A stretch of 64,000 nt of DNA from Strigamia acuminata (Eukaryota; Arthropoda; Chilopoda; Geophilomorpha; Linotaeniidae), in NCBI GenBank assembly GCA_949358305.1, contig OX442315.1, positions 10,444,427-10,508,426 on the forward strand. Reading direction: 5' to 3'. The position numbers and the translations under genes are program-made. Every line of letters begins with the position of its first letter. The stretch's first letter is position 1. Shown here one piece after another: positions 11,701 through 22,831 of this stretch. The notes below the pieces were generated by a model. It was not told where the DNA came from. It made no database searches and worked only from the letters and a program-made list of their open reading frames with translations.

Positions 11701-13049
11701 CACTTGGACTTGGTGTGGGGATCATCAATAATGCAGTGATTGTGATTATTGGAACAATCACTTCAGCGCCTTCAGTGTGTCATTTTTGATACCCCTGAAT
11801 GTTTTCTTTAATTAAGATCTACAATTTTTCCACTTTGTGCACCTTTGCTGGACTTGCCAACAAGCTCTTGCTAGGGAACTTGTTTAGGGGACTTACTAGA
11901 GAGTAAATATATAAATAGCAAAACATACCATTTTCGATTCTTGTAAGAAGTGACATAAGTGTGTACAATTCCTTCGCTTGAAATGAGTTGTGATTCCCTT
12001 CTGATCCGTGCTTAGCAAATTTCTTGCTTACGCTTGACTTCAAAACCAGGATATTTTAGTTACAATGTGTTTATACAGGTTTTAAAGAATTACACTATAC
12101 TCTAATCCACGACAAAATTGGCCTTTCTTCTATTGGTCGAGCCATTTCACTGGTGTACAGGTGTAGTGATACAAAAAAATAGACCCAAACACCAGAATTG
12201 CATTAGATGTACAGACATTGTAATCGATTACCTATTGTTAGGAAATTGTTTACTTTCCTGACAACGCACACAATAAACTGAACAAACTTGTATGTTGAAA
12301 TAAAAACAGCATAAAACTATATTTCATGAATGGAAAAAAACATTTGATTATAAAATACAATTAAAATTATATCATTTTAATCATTATAATAATCACAAAA
12401 ATTTAAAAAAAATATGTAACTACTTTTCCTGGTCTGCAGTTAGGAGTAATGAGACTCGGCTAATAGGAGAAAGTCCAATTTTGTAGTGGATTAAAGTCCC
12501 AAAAACATAGGTGGTAAGATGAATGATTTATTTACTTACTTTCAAATAAGTCATGGATTTTATCTGCTTGGTGAGATTTCTCATTTTCAGTATTTGATAC
12601 ATGTCTGATCGGTTGTCCAACTTAAATCCTATGGCTGCTTGGCAGACTGAAACGTTTAATTTTATGTTTAACTTCTAAACTCATATCAAGTGATTTAGTT
12701 TTGTCTGACCGGCTTTAAACTTCTCATCCAAGTTGAATTCATGTTCATTGCTCTCGTCAGTGTGGCTTGTGGTCACATATATTGCTGGAAAGTCGCCCAA
12801 GGTTTCTTCGGTAATATCAACATCAACTTTTACGGGGTTTGTAGTGTAATAAATCATCTGTTCCCAACACTTGAATATGCAATAAGAAAGTATAATTGTG
12901 ACCACAAGCATTTGGAAAATTTGATATATTTTTGACAGTGTTTTGTTCTTTTTGATTTCAACTGTTTTAAATGTGGATTCTTCCGATTCAATTTCCACAT
13001 AGGTTTTTGTAATTCTTCGAACTTTTCGATTTCTTCTTTTGAAATCCAT
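5734..13049 (-). CDS. Gene M: two-module DEG/ENaC-type sodium channel protein
   Basis: Twelve exons on the minus strand join in frame to about 805 aa: 13049-12710, 12646-12540, 12037-11929, 10839-10754, 10628-10524, 10459-10350, 9711-8913, 8759-8654, 8592-8507, 6426-6331, 6270-6161, 6097-5734. Intron phases are 1,0,1,0,0,2,0,1,0,0,2, as in genes A, C and D. Module 1 has TM1 in exon 1 (residues about 45-63), cysteine-rich exons (PCVDYSEMEKC) and TM2 with GVS as the G-x-S filter in exon 7. The same exon continues through a Lys-rich linker into TM1 of module 2. Exon 12 holds CNCHPEC and the second TM2, SILGFFLGIS. The family forms trimeric Na+ channels gated by ligands, acid or force. The typical N-terminal His-Gly gating motif is not seen. 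This is the most diverged member. MITEs occupy introns 2, 3, 6 and 9. Exon 9 is the least certain. Confidence 0.85.
6591..7013. mobile_element. Long-TIR MITE, complete, in intron 9 of gene M
   Basis: Terminal inverted repeats of about 50 bp. The left end reads ACTCTTGTTCGACTCAAAAG, then GGTGGCCTTCTCCCATTGG; the right end is its reverse complement. The interior carries CGATTACAATG and an AT-rich core. It encodes nothing. Relatives lie at 5160, 9903, 12096, 13718 and 16825. Confidence 0.75.
7014..7948. mobile_element. Possible older MITE with ACGCAACGCA ends, split by a hAT MITE
   Basis: The left flank (7015-7068) has AACGCAACGCAGA and TGTTCACACT. The right flank (7893-7948) has the complement, TTGCGTTGCGTC twice, then AGTGTGAACAC. 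The two halves surround the hAT element at 7099-7639. The middle contains an open frame from 7730 that I do not recognise. No clear target duplication is visible. Confidence 0.4.
7099..7639. mobile_element. hAT-type MITE, 541 bp, with 8-bp target duplication
   Basis: TAGGGTTGCACCGAA at the left is matched by TTCGGTGCAACCCTA at the right. It is flanked by the 8-bp direct repeat GAAACAAT (7091-7098 and 7640-7647), the hAT signature. Subterminal ATTCGG/CCGAAT motifs are repeated many times. No transposase is present, so it would need to be moved in trans. Confidence 0.85.
7949..8506. other. Rest of intron 9 of gene M, no gene seen
   Basis: Repeat-like, relatively GC-rich sequence between the nested MITEs and exon 9 of gene M. 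CAGGGCCACC near 8071 and GGGCCCTGCC near 8240 are inverted relative to each other and may mark another small element. No open frame with a recognisable domain. Confidence 0.4.
9903..9982. mobile_element. Internal fragment of the CATTGG-CGAGCC MITE family
   Basis: TCACTGGTGTAGTGGCACAAA and CAAAACACCAGAATT match the interior of the copies at 12096 and 6591. It lies in intron 6 of gene M. Confidence 0.45.
10871..11490. mobile_element. MITE packed with ATTCGCCATT/AATGGCGAAT motifs
   Basis: The ends GGGGTGCCG and GGCAACCC form an imperfect inverted repeat. Inside, the motif AATGGCGAAT or its complement ATTCGCCATT occurs more than ten times in both orientations. It sits in intron 3 of gene M and is non-coding; open frames here only reflect the repeats. 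Confidence 0.6.
12096..12496. mobile_element. Long-TIR MITE in intron 2 of gene M
   Basis: The left end ACTCTAATCCACGACAAAAT, then TGGCCTTTCTTCTATTGG, is mirrored by the right end CCTATTAG...AATTTTGTAGTGGATTAAAG. It shares its interior (GTACAGACATTGTAATCGAT) with the copies at 6591 and 13718. Confidence 0.7.
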
Positions 13050-13717
13050 TCTAATAGTAAATTAAGAATAAACAAGAATGGAAAAAAAATTAACCATCAT
13101 ATTTTCTCTCTTTTTTTGCATTCTTATTTAATGTTAATATAGTAGTATTTTAAATGATGTATTTACTTACCTAAAGAATGAATTTTAGTTGTGTTCCTGC
13201 GAAGTCCAAACTGATCACTACCACATGCAGTTTGCATCTTTGTCAATATAAACTAAATTTATAATTTATTTTCAATCAGAAAAAGGTGTGATGAAGTTAA
13301 TAATCTGTGGCAACTGTTATCACCCAACGAGCAGTGATAGAAAACCTTCTCTATACTTAAGCATAAATAACTTAAAAGTAATCAAATCACTTCAAACAAG
13401 TTTCATTCACTTTTGAAATTGAATATTCTACATAAATAAAATTTAACGATCGATACACTGAAGCAATACTTAAGAAAATCATGAGTTCGTGTAAATAAGT
13501 ATAGAGGTATACGACAAAATCAAATTATAGTGATATTTTGGAAAACTTTTAGAGATGTATTGACAAATCACTATCACTAGGTTTGTCGTAATAACAGACC
13601 ACTGCATGCAGTGGTGAGTGTTCATTTTAGTTTGCATTTCCAATACCAGACAAAACCTTGTTGCTATTATTCAAGGTCAAGCAGATGTAATTTATTATTT
13701 ATTCAAATTTCAAATTA

Positions 13718-14070
13718 TACTCTTGTTAGAGTCAAAAGAGTCCTTTCTCCTGTTGGTCGAGCCTCATTACTCCTAACTCCAGACTGTATACTACCACTAG
13801 GAGAAGTAGTTTTTATTTTTATTTACTTTTGAGATTATTATGACTGTTTAAATTGATATAATTTTGATTATTTTTTATTATAATGTTTTTTTCCATTTAT
13901 AAAAAATAGTTTTATGCACTTGTTAATTTAACACTCATGTTTGTTCTGTTTATTGGTTGTTTTGTCAGGAAAGAAAACCATTTCCTAACAATGGGTAATC
14001 GATTACAATGTCTGTACATTGTAATGCAATTCTGGTGTTTGGGTCTATTTTTTTGGATCACTACACCAGT
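13718..14070. mobile_element. MITE of the CATTGG-CGAGCC family, right end missing
   Basis: The left end ACTCTTGTTAGAGTCAAAAG matches the copy at 6591. The interior ends at CACTACACCAGT near 14068, where the right terminal repeat should begin but does not. Confidence 0.6.
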
Positions 14071-14072
14071 TG

Positions 14073-14359
14073 GTTTTTATTTTAAAATGAAAAAATTTAA
14101 CTTAAGATGACTAAGATAAGTTGGATAGTACTAATTTGATGGTGCTCTACAACTTTGTAATTGGAAATTTTGCTCTATCTCGACCAGCTAACGAGTTAGC
14201 AAATGAAAAGTGCATTGTTTCATGTCTGGCATAAAATTTGATTGCACTATTGGATTCGTCATCCCTACTTTGCTGTAGGCTAGTCTGCTTGCTTTTTTGA
14301 AAAAGCATATACTTATTCTGGAAATTAACTGTAAACGTCTTAAACGAAACACCCTGTAT
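14073..14359. mobile_element. Half of a TACAGGGTGTTTCGTTTAAG element
   Basis: It matches one arm of the inverted-repeat element at 32089-32849, running from TAACTTAAGATGACTAAG to CTTAAACGAAACACCCTGTA. A second CAGGGTGTCTCAG end follows at 14372, so remnants of two elements lie side by side. Confidence 0.55.
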
Positions 14360-15177
14360 TAAGGTTGATATACAGGGTGTCTCAGAATTCATATTACACA
14401 GAAATAGGGGGTATAGAGGGGGATCAGGAGGTCACGTTTCAACTAATCAAAAATTCCAAAAAAAAATTTCCATTTAGTCACAGCCCCCAAAACAATGGAA
14501 GATTTCAAATATTGCGCGTCATGCATATCGCCCACGTTTGCCAGGTTAAAGCACAATTCTCAAATACGCTACACAACATATCGATGAAGCTTTTTATTCT
14601 GTGAGGTCATATGGGAGTGTTTTTGTTCGTAACTACAGAATAAATTACTATGTACTCAGAGAGAAGGAAATTGGATTCATGTGTAATTCATAAATATTGA
14701 GTAATTCATAAATATTAAATGACTGTAATTTTATTTATAGATAACTTGGCAAGAAAACACACATTTAATAGATCTTGTGTTCAGTAAGAAGCAAAAATAA
14801 GAATATCAGCTTCCAGGTTGTTGGCTAAAGATTAATACACACTCAAGTAAGCTTATGCTAAACTTTTCCAAATACTCATTGAATCATGCAGGTTTAGAAC
14901 AGGGTGTTTTACGTAAGTGTGTAGGGACACATTCATAGCCATCCTGGGCCACAGGTTGGACACCCCTGGTTTATAGTACACAAATACATAATGGTAGTAC
15001 AAAGGGGCCGTCCATAAATTACGTAACGCGTTACTTAATGTATGGGGGGAGGGGGTTTCAAATTTTGTTACGGGTTGTTACGACGGGGGAAGGGGTGTTC
15101 GCAATAATGTTACGTAACTTATTGAAAATTTGAAAAGTTAACTTAAATAATTGGTTCATGATTTATTATTCTTTTAT

Positions 15178-15380
15178 TTTAAAACATTAAAAAGATTAAA
15201 ACATTAAAAAGATTAAAACATTAAAAAGATTAAAACATTAAAAAGATTAAAACATTAAAAAGATTAAAACATTAAAAAGAATTAAAACATTAAAAAGATT
15301 AAAACATTAAAAAGATTAAAACATTAAAAAGATTAAAACATTAAAAAGATTAAAACATTAAAAACATTAAAAACATTAAA
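15178..15380. repeat. 17-bp minisatellite, about 12 copies
   Basis: The unit TTAAAACATTAAAAAGA repeats head to tail upstream of gene A with little variation; one unit has an extra A near 15281. It decays into ACATTAAAA at its right end. Confidence 0.9.
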
Positions 15381-15580
15381 GATTCAAGAGAATATTGTTA
15401 CCAAGGGGATGTAAAACACATTGAACTGACATACAAATTTAAATTAAAAACACTAACTGCTTACACTTAGTACAGAACTCTGAATCGGAAGATAGCGGTA
15501 AGAAATATTAATAATTATTCATTCTTTCACATTACTAGTATAATATACTAGCACTTGTATAACCCACACACAACAAAAAT

Positions 15581-18500
15581 ATGCGACAAATGAAGAGAAT
15601 GATCTCAGAATATATTGAAATGGACGTAGAAGTTCCCCATTTACTTCCCCAATTTCCTCAAATTCGCAAGAACAAATTTCGTCATTTTTATTCCGTGATT
15701 TGGCATTTCATCATTATGTTAGTTGTGGCATTATGCATCTACCAGACATTTGACCGGATCAAGTACTACACTTCATCACCGGTCAAAGTTTCTGCCGTTA
15801 TCAACCAAAACGAGAACTTTCCAGGAATATCTATCGGCATCTTTAGCTTTACTACTATGGAAACTGCCTTAATATATCAATCAGTAAAAGAATCAACTCA
15901 GAAAGGCAAATTTTATTTGAAAAATGTCTAAAACAAAGTGATACTTTCAAAATTGCTTTTTTCTCAACAGGTATTCTGTGCTTAAGCACTATTCCATATT
16001 TCTTTATAGATGAAAAAAGAAACATCAGTTCAGTATGGAGTGCTACAAGCAGTAGGCCATTAATAAGAAACATAACTACATCTTATGTGAAAGTAAACTT
16101 AATAATAGGTTATGTTCTGCCATATTGCTCCACTTTGGAGGGAATGATCTAAAATGCAAGTTTGGCCAAATGTCGAGGGGTATGACTTACGGGTGGAATC
16201 TCTTACACCCTCTAATACTAAGTTTTCATGCACCGAATATTTCAAGTGGTGAATAATTAGAGATCAAATTGTTCTGTTTACATGCAGAAAATAATTCGTG
16301 GTCACTTTCGGTTTTCGACCGACGGGGAAGTGTCGGAAGTAATGCACGCATGCGCAATAAAAATAGTTCGAGTTCACTCGAATTAAACAACTTTCTCCGA
16401 GGGATTATTCACTACTCGAATAATCGTTACCAGATTGACTGGGTTCTTTTTAGGGAATACCCTCCAAGGCGGGGTAGTGCGGTAACAATGTGAACTTGTA
16501 TTGGCAATAATTTATTGCAGTGGTCGAAAGGAATTTGTGACAAAATTCAGAGCAATGTAGTTATTAATGAAATGAACTTTATACTTGGAAGCGAACTGCT
16601 TGTAACAATCGGTTTGTATTATTTGCAAAATTTTAAAACAAAAACTTTAATATAACAACAATTTTTTATGAAATTTTTAATTGCGTCATTGCCAGATGAA
16701 GAAATACCCATTGATTGCCAAGCCAGTATTATCATTCAGTATAACAAGCGTGACTTAGGTTTAATAAAAGATGATAGGGAAAGGAACATTTTAGGAAGTA
16801 TAATGGTAGGGCAATTATTATGACAAAACTCTGGCCAACCATAAGAGTGTACCTTTTTCTCATTGGCCCAGCCTGATTACTCTTAACTATGGACTGTATA
16901 CTCTCACTAGGAAAAGTAGTACTGTTCTGTTTTTAAATTCTTAAAACAATATTTTATGGTGTTCTTATTTCAAAATACATGTTTGTTCAGTATGTTCTGT
17001 TTGTTGGTTACTTTGTCAGGAAAGCAAGCAATTTTTGAATTTTTTTATTGGTTGTTTTGTCTGGAAAGCACTCAACATGTATTTTGGTCTATTTTTTGGT
17101 ATCACTGCAAAAGTGAAATGGCTCGACCAATGGGAAAAAGGTACACTCTTATGGTTGGCCAGATTTTAGGCAGAATTTTATTTCATTATTGTTTGAGCTG
17201 TTGTACATCCTGTTCTGGATATCTCCCTTATGGATATCCTTTTCAAGATTTCAAGATATTAAATTAATGATGGATTCTAGTTTAAAATGTAGTCCTTTTA
17301 CCATATTACTCGGCTTATAGCCGCATGTCCTTGGGCATGGGTTTATTATGCTTTTCAAATCTCGCTCAAAAAGTCTATACCGGCATGCCGGTATAGAGCG
17401 AAACACGCTGGTGCAAGTGAAAAAGCTATTTTTTTTTGTTTAAAAGATCCCAGATGAATAATTAAAATTAAAATTTGGGCCTGAAATTAAAGTTTTCTTA
17501 ATATTCTGAAGATTACTACTAAATTTTTGGGAAAATTTATAGAAATTTAGGCCAATTTCCTACATCTTAGACATCTAAATATGCATTTTAAGCATGTTTA
17601 GGCTCAAATTTAAAAAAAAATCGTACTCACTTAAGCTTACACCGGCATGACGTTAAAAACGAGGTTTATCGGCATGCGGCTACAAGCGGGGTAATACAGT
17701 ATTAATTTCCATACAAATCCAATGGGCAATTAAGAATGAGGATTGCAATATGAATTATAAATCTGCTGTCATATGAGAATGAACCAAATTAGATTTTTGA
17801 ATCACTTATTTTGTATTGCTAAATGGTAACAGGTGAACTTACAAGCGGAGAATAAACAGAATCGATTCGTTGGTACCTCTTTGCCGCGTACCTCATCTGT
17901 TTTGAAGCATTCTGAATTATTATTCACCATTAAGAGAGTATGTTACTTCAGATTGATACGAATTGTGACCAGAAGTAAAATAATTTGTGGTTTCAGTACA
18001 AATTTCTAAACAGGAGAAGTTTTCCTTGTGTGGAAGAACGTGATGAACAAGAATGCCATCAAGCTTGCTACCTCAAATTTATATCAACTGAAATTAAGCC
18101 TCAGTGCAGGTAAATATAATGCTCTGTTTAATTCACCTTTGAAACAAAATTTATTTTATGTGTAACAAAATCCTTTCAGATTTCCTTACATGCCTGATTC
18201 AGATCTTGGAGAGTGCAGTGCAAATAATTTGACCTGCACGTACATGACAGAAATTCAAGAAAAAGGGAAACTTATCAATCCGCATTATGACTGCAATTGT
18301 GCCAGAGCATGCAACAAATCTGTGATAATTGCTCATCAACATTTCGATAATGTCATCGATAACACTTTGACAATTTCTTCATTCAGCAATCAAAGACTCA
18401 CTTTGTCCGAGCATTTCTGTTACGACATCATCGCTCTGCTGTGCGACATAGGAGGTTTTCTTGGCTTGTACATTGGAGCCTCGTGTTTGAGTTTAGTCGA

Positions 18501-21500
18501 GGTCATCACTCGCAGAGCACAAAAGCAGTGCAAAAAGAAGTGGACAAGTTGTTTAGGAAAAAAGATTTCCAAACAAATTGATAAAATTTTAGTTAGACGC
18601 AATGAACTAACATTGTCACACGTAGTAAACACTCATTCACACTGGTTATTGAAGGGCATCAAAGCGTTGATCGTGCTTTCATGCATTTGTGCCTGCTTCT
18701 ATCACGTCAGCATACGAATCATGTCATTCTACTCGTTTCCTGTTTACACCACAATTGAAGTAATGGAAGACCGAATTGTAGAAATGCCAACATTAGTTAT
18801 TTGCAATGAGAATGATGCTGTGATTAATCAAAAAGAAGCAGTAATCGAAAACAACGGTTTGGATGAAAAGTGCGTTGAGAAATTGAGCATTGCCGAATTA
18901 CTCGATCCACCATCGACATTTGCTGGCGAAGCAAATCGTCTGTGGGAAGCCTCGTCTAACCTCAACAGTTTTTTGGACATGGTACGTTTCGTCACAACGA
19001 ACATAAAGTCGTGGGTTCGGTCGGGATATCAGTTTAAATTGATTTTATTAAATTTTTAATACAGAGCGTCATCAAATTCGACATTTCATTTTTAAATACG
19101 AAGGAAGGGATTAAATCGCCCATTTCGACCGTATTTGGAGAGTGCACTAAAGTCAAATACGGTAAAATTGACTAAATTTCACATTTATAAATTATAATAA
19201 AGTCTGGTAATAATATCACCACAGATGAAGTACAATACAATGTAGCAACTGGGTACGTTTGCATCTTACAATTTATTAAACACAGAGGTTGTAATTCACA
19301 TTCTAAAGTAGGTCTTTTATTCGTATAAAACTACCACAAATGGACAGCTTTAGTATTTATAATTTTATGTTTTACTTCAATTTCAATTTTAGATTTTCTT
19401 GATGGCAACAGAGAATCGAATGGATTTTACCACTTACATGATTCACCCGCATAATTCATGGATGCTCGTCATTTTCAGAAGGCAATCTGTAAGTTTCACT
19501 TTTCGAATATAAATTAAACACAAAATGCAAGGTGGAAACACAAGAGAGCGGGTAAAATCCCAAAGCTTGCTGGTACAAGTTTAAAAAGGGAGTCGTTTAC
19601 AAGCTGACTTAACCCTTGGAGGCATAAGGGTAAAATATGCCGTTCTGGTATAAGCCATTACGGATTTTGGGACAATTTTCAGGTCAGTTAGTTGAAGCGC
19701 TGTTTAGGTTTTTTGTAGTTCTTTACTAAATTTATAGAAGGCGCAATATGTTAATGCAATAATAATGAACTTTGAACCATCTGGTGGTGGTTTTAAACAC
19801 TACCTGTAAAAGCAAAAAGGCTGTTAACTGAAGCGCTCTTTACTAAAGCAGCAAAGCCTGTTTAAAAGTTTTGCTGGAGTTTTAAGGGGCACCAATTTTG
19901 CAAGATGAATAACTAATTAAATAAATGATGAATCAATACAAATTTCACCTGAGATTTACTTTACTATCAGATAAACAAAGTCACAAATTTTCAGCGAAAA
20001 AAAATGGATAGGAAAAAAATTTTCCTATTCAAGAAAGAGCTTGTCCCTAAATCCGTATAGCCTTATGCCTCCAAGGGTTAACCAGCTTTTGACTTACTAG
20101 CTTAACTGGCAAACTCAAGCTAGCTACTGTAGCCCGTTAGGACACAAGTGATCTTATCTGACAAGAAGATGAGTGCTGACCTAATCCCGACAATTACTAA
20201 AGCATGAGGTGTATTTTATACGAGAATTTACCGATAGAAACTAACGTAGATCGTCAATCGTATCCAAACTGGCCTCGCCCCATCGTAACGAAGCAGTCGC
20301 CATGATAGCCGCGAATGAGATTAGGCCTAACAAAACAACAGTCGTTTTGCCGACCAATCCCGATGCACGTAACAAATCGCATTTGACGTTTGATGCTTGG
20401 TTCGTAAAGGCCCCACCGGGGGGCGCCAGCACCAGAAACATTGACCGGGAAGAGTGAAAAAAGTGCATGGCGCAAGGAATTTCTTCCCGGTAAGCACCAA
20501 TCAGACGTCAAAAGCGGTTTGTTATGCGCCTCGGGATTGGTCGGGAGACCGATTGTTGTTATGTTAGCCCTAATCTCATCCGCGGCTATTTTTAGACAAA
20601 GCTAGTGGTAAATTCTCACCAAAATCTCCTCCAAGAATTTCCTCGCGATTCTAATTGGCTGTCAAAGTCACATGACCAAAACACCAGCAAGCTTGAAGCT
20701 GGTAAATCAAACTCAGTTTGATCGGAGCGGGTAAGTACAAGCTCGCTTCAAAACAAAGCTTTGAATAAAAACGCAAGCTTGTGTTTGCTCAAGTGGGCGA
20801 GTTTTTAGCCGCATTTTCAAGTAAATGCAAGCTTTTAAATTTTACCCATATCCTTGTGTTTCCAACTTAAGACCTTGGGAGGCTCTGGGCACATCCAATA
20901 ATAGCACCCCATAGCTATACACGTGTTGCCAATAAACTTAATAGATAACAGTTATAGAAGGCCTACTGCCTGAAGAAAGTAGAATATCTAATAAAATACA
21001 AACCTGTAATGGGGCCTTTAAATTTAAAGTTCAGGTCTTGGGTCCCTTGACCCACCTTGCCCTGTGGATGGCAGTGAGATGGTGGTGCACAGCCAATTTA
21101 AGCTAACAGTGTGCATCAACAATGTATGAATTATAAATACCATAACATTTAATTACCAGTTTTCACGGTTGCAAAGGCCAACTAAACCTTGTCTTGAGAT
21201 GGAAGAATTTAGAAAATGTGAGGACGACTGTCTGATGGAAGACGGACAAAACATTTCATGCAGGTTTAATGATATATTTTGGGTTTTTGCATTATGTTTT
21301 TCATTTTATTTATCACCATCAGTTTACCATTCATCAACAACTCGTCGTTGCCTTCTTGCACCAATTCTACCTCGGCTAAACGAGTTATCAAAACTTACTT
21401 GAACGAGGTTTTGAAGACCAAATGTAGGTGCCATCCTCCGTGTCGACACACTTTCTACATTCCTCAAATTGAATATGAACAAATATTCCCCCCATTCATT

Positions 21501-21725
21501 GATCAGTCTCTTCTATTTGCACGTTATGAATTGGAAAGTAATTTCCGAGAAGTATTCAAAGAGGAACTAGTTCTCCCATTTGAAAAACTTGTCTGCGATA
21601 TCGGATCTATTCTTGGATTCTTTCTGGGATTATCGGTTTTCTCGCTTTTGAATCAAATATTCAATATTTCCTCTTTCCTCAGCAAATTCTATAAGAGTTT
21701 TAAATCTTTTTTTCACAATTTATAA
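15581..21725 (+). CDS. Gene A: two-module DEG/ENaC-type sodium channel protein
   Basis: Twelve exons join in frame to 816 aa: 15581-15905, 15971-16092, 16521-16611, 16696-16805, 17833-17937, 17997-18109, 18180-18981, 19065-19161, 19225-19307, 19393-19488, 21160-21263, 21323-21725. The first intron has a GC donor (AAAG/GCAAAT), all others GT. TM1a lies in exon 1 after RKNKFRHFYS. Exon 7 carries CNCARAC, TM2a with filter GAS, a basic linker, TM1b, then FPVYTTIEV. Exon 12 carries CRCHPPC and TM2b with filter GLS. The start codon used by C, D and E (ATGGC) is lost here, so translation probably begins at the in-frame ATG 15581. No broken frame was found, so it may be functional. AATAAA lies at 21861. 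Introns 4 and 10 hold MITEs. Confidence 0.88.
16825..17168. mobile_element. Long-TIR MITE in intron 4 of gene A
   Basis: The left end AAAACTCTGGCCAACCATAA, then GAGTGTACC, is mirrored by GGTACACTCTTATGGTTGG then CCAGATTTT. The paralogous intron sites in gene B (about 25250) and gene C (about 37960) lack it, so it inserted after those genes separated. Confidence 0.75.
17303..17700. mobile_element. MITE with GGCTTATAGCCGCATG ends
   Basis: TATTACTCGGCTTATAGCC at the left matches the complement of GGCTACAAGCGGGGTAATA at the right, both joined to GGCATG. The interior contains CCGGCATGCCGG palindromes. It also lies in intron 4 of gene A and is non-coding. Confidence 0.6.
19609..20081. mobile_element. 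piggyBac-type MITE, TTAA target duplication, 473 bp
   Basis: TTAACCCTTGGAGGCATAAG at the left and CTTATGCCTCCAAGGGTTAA at the right are exact complements. They begin with the CCC that follows the TTAA duplication in piggyBac elements. No transposase is encoded. Confidence 0.8.
20305..20589. repeat. Inverted repeat, about 65-75-bp arms
   Basis: ATAGCCGCGAATGAGATTAG near 20305 and CTAATCTCATCCGCGGCTAT near 20570 are complements. The arms continue inwards through GACCAATCCCGATGC and CTCGGGATTGGTC. A foldback-type element nested in the 19529-20868 element. Confidence 0.6.
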
Positions 21726-21866
21726 AACTTATACAATCTAAATCACAATGAAACCTGTATGAGAGCGATAGCTTACTTTTTACCGCAAATTTTGGCATTA
21801 ATCTTTGCGAATACACATCTCGAAGCATTATTACAATTATAAGATTTAATCAGTAACTAAAATAAA

Positions 21867-22366
21867 TTGAATTCGACTAACTTATTTTATTTGTTGTGAT
21901 TTTCTTTTCATCAAAAAAGAATTCAAGCAAATGTGACACTCAAAGTTTGATGCGTGCGGGAAACGGATTTCATTTAATTGCATCATGCATCATTTATTAT
22001 TTTGTGGGTTTAAGTATAGGGTTGTGCAGTTATTTCTTTGGGCGAGTGCAGTGCGGTTTCCGTAAAAATCAATTTTTTTATTGGTTTTCTGCAGTTTTGC
22101 GGAAAATATCGCGGTTCGATATATTGCACTCGTGAACAACCCTAGTTGTAAGAATTGGGATTGGGACAAATTTTATGTCCATGACTGTACGTACACAGTC
22201 ATTTAAACCATTAATGTCTCTATGTTCTCTTAATAAAATCGAAATGAGTCGTGGTTCTCTGTTGATGCACAACTATGGAATCCAAACAATAAAAATTCTA
22301 AGTTAAAGATATCATTTCTTTACTTAAAAAAATCAAATTAAAATTTAAAACCAAATACAAAAATTA
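21867..22366. other. Spacer between gene A and RNase H1 copy 2, with a small TAGGGTTG element
   Basis: Gene A (plus) and the RNase H1 copy (minus) converge here. Around 22017-22144 the ends TAGGGTTGTGCAG and GTGAACAACCCTA form an imperfect hAT-like inverted repeat. I cannot see an exact 8-bp duplication. Confidence 0.4.
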
Positions 22367-22501
22367 TTAACGGCGTCTGGATGCACCTTGTTTCGCTAAT
22401 TTGTCGGCAGCTTCGTTGCCAGCATCTCCAGAGTGACCATGAACATGTTTCTGATTAATTAATAATAATAATGAAAAATTATTTCAGAAAAAACACAAAA
22501 C

Positions 22502-22601
22502 TACGCTATTTCTTTGATTCTTAAGACATACTCCCCACCCCCATCCATAAAGAGGGAAAATCTTAAAATCAATGTTGTCTTAGAATCGAAAAAATACGGT
22601 A
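22502..22601. mobile_element. 100-bp TA-flanked MITE in intron 4 of RNase H1 copy 2
   Basis: TACGCTATTTCTTTGATTCT, TAAGAC at the left is complementary to GTCTTAGAATCG, AAAAAATACGGTA at the right. Same family as 5271-5433. The intact RNase H1 copy lacks it. Confidence 0.6.
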
Positions 22602-22831
22602 ATTATTATTATTAAATTTACATAAGTGACTTTAATTCCTCTGGAAGCATCATTCAAAGCCTCAAACTCAGCCCTATTTTTCACTTGTCCACCAGACGCC
22701 TTTTGCCAATCATTCTGCTGCCAGGTGTCCATCCACTTAGTCTTACCTGAATCAAATTTACATTTAATCATCAGATAAATACATATTCGCAAATAAATAA
22801 CTTACTGTCAACCAGGAATTTACTATCGGTA

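Larger units (their letters stand above)
13050..15580. other. Divergent spacer between genes M and A
   Basis: Genes M (minus) and A (plus) start about 2.5 kb apart, head to head, so promoters of both should lie here. Most of it is mobile or repetitive: a MITE at 13718-14070, an element half at 14073-14359, an arthropod-type GGCCGTCCATAAATTACGTAACG block near 15006, and a minisatellite at 15178-15380. I cannot pick a specific TATA box or initiator for either gene. Confidence 0.5.
19529..20868. mobile_element. Composite MITE in intron 10 of gene A with GGAAACACAAG ends
   Basis: The left end GGAAACACAAGAGAGCGGGT, then AAAATCCCAAAGCTTG, is the complement of the right end (AAGCTTTTAAATTTTACCC, ATCCTTGTGTTTCC). 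Two other elements are nested inside, at 19609-20081 and 20305-20589. A fragment of the same family lies at 59825. Confidence 0.6.

Noticed and set aside
11819-11905. Candidate extra exon of gene M (reading SPLNKFPSKSLLASPAK)
   Set aside because: The family exon 4 was found at 10754-10839 with correct phases and similarity (VEKIKLG to DRKIPVD), so the extra exon is not needed.
15002-15130. GGCCGTCCATAAATTACGTAACG block as a possible regulatory element
   Set aside because: I recognise this wording as a piece common in arthropod transposons; no complete element or function can be shown here.
18420-18632. Minus-strand open frames opposite exon 7 of the channel genes
   Set aside because: Shadows of conserved coding exons; they recur in paralogues only because the sense strand is conserved.
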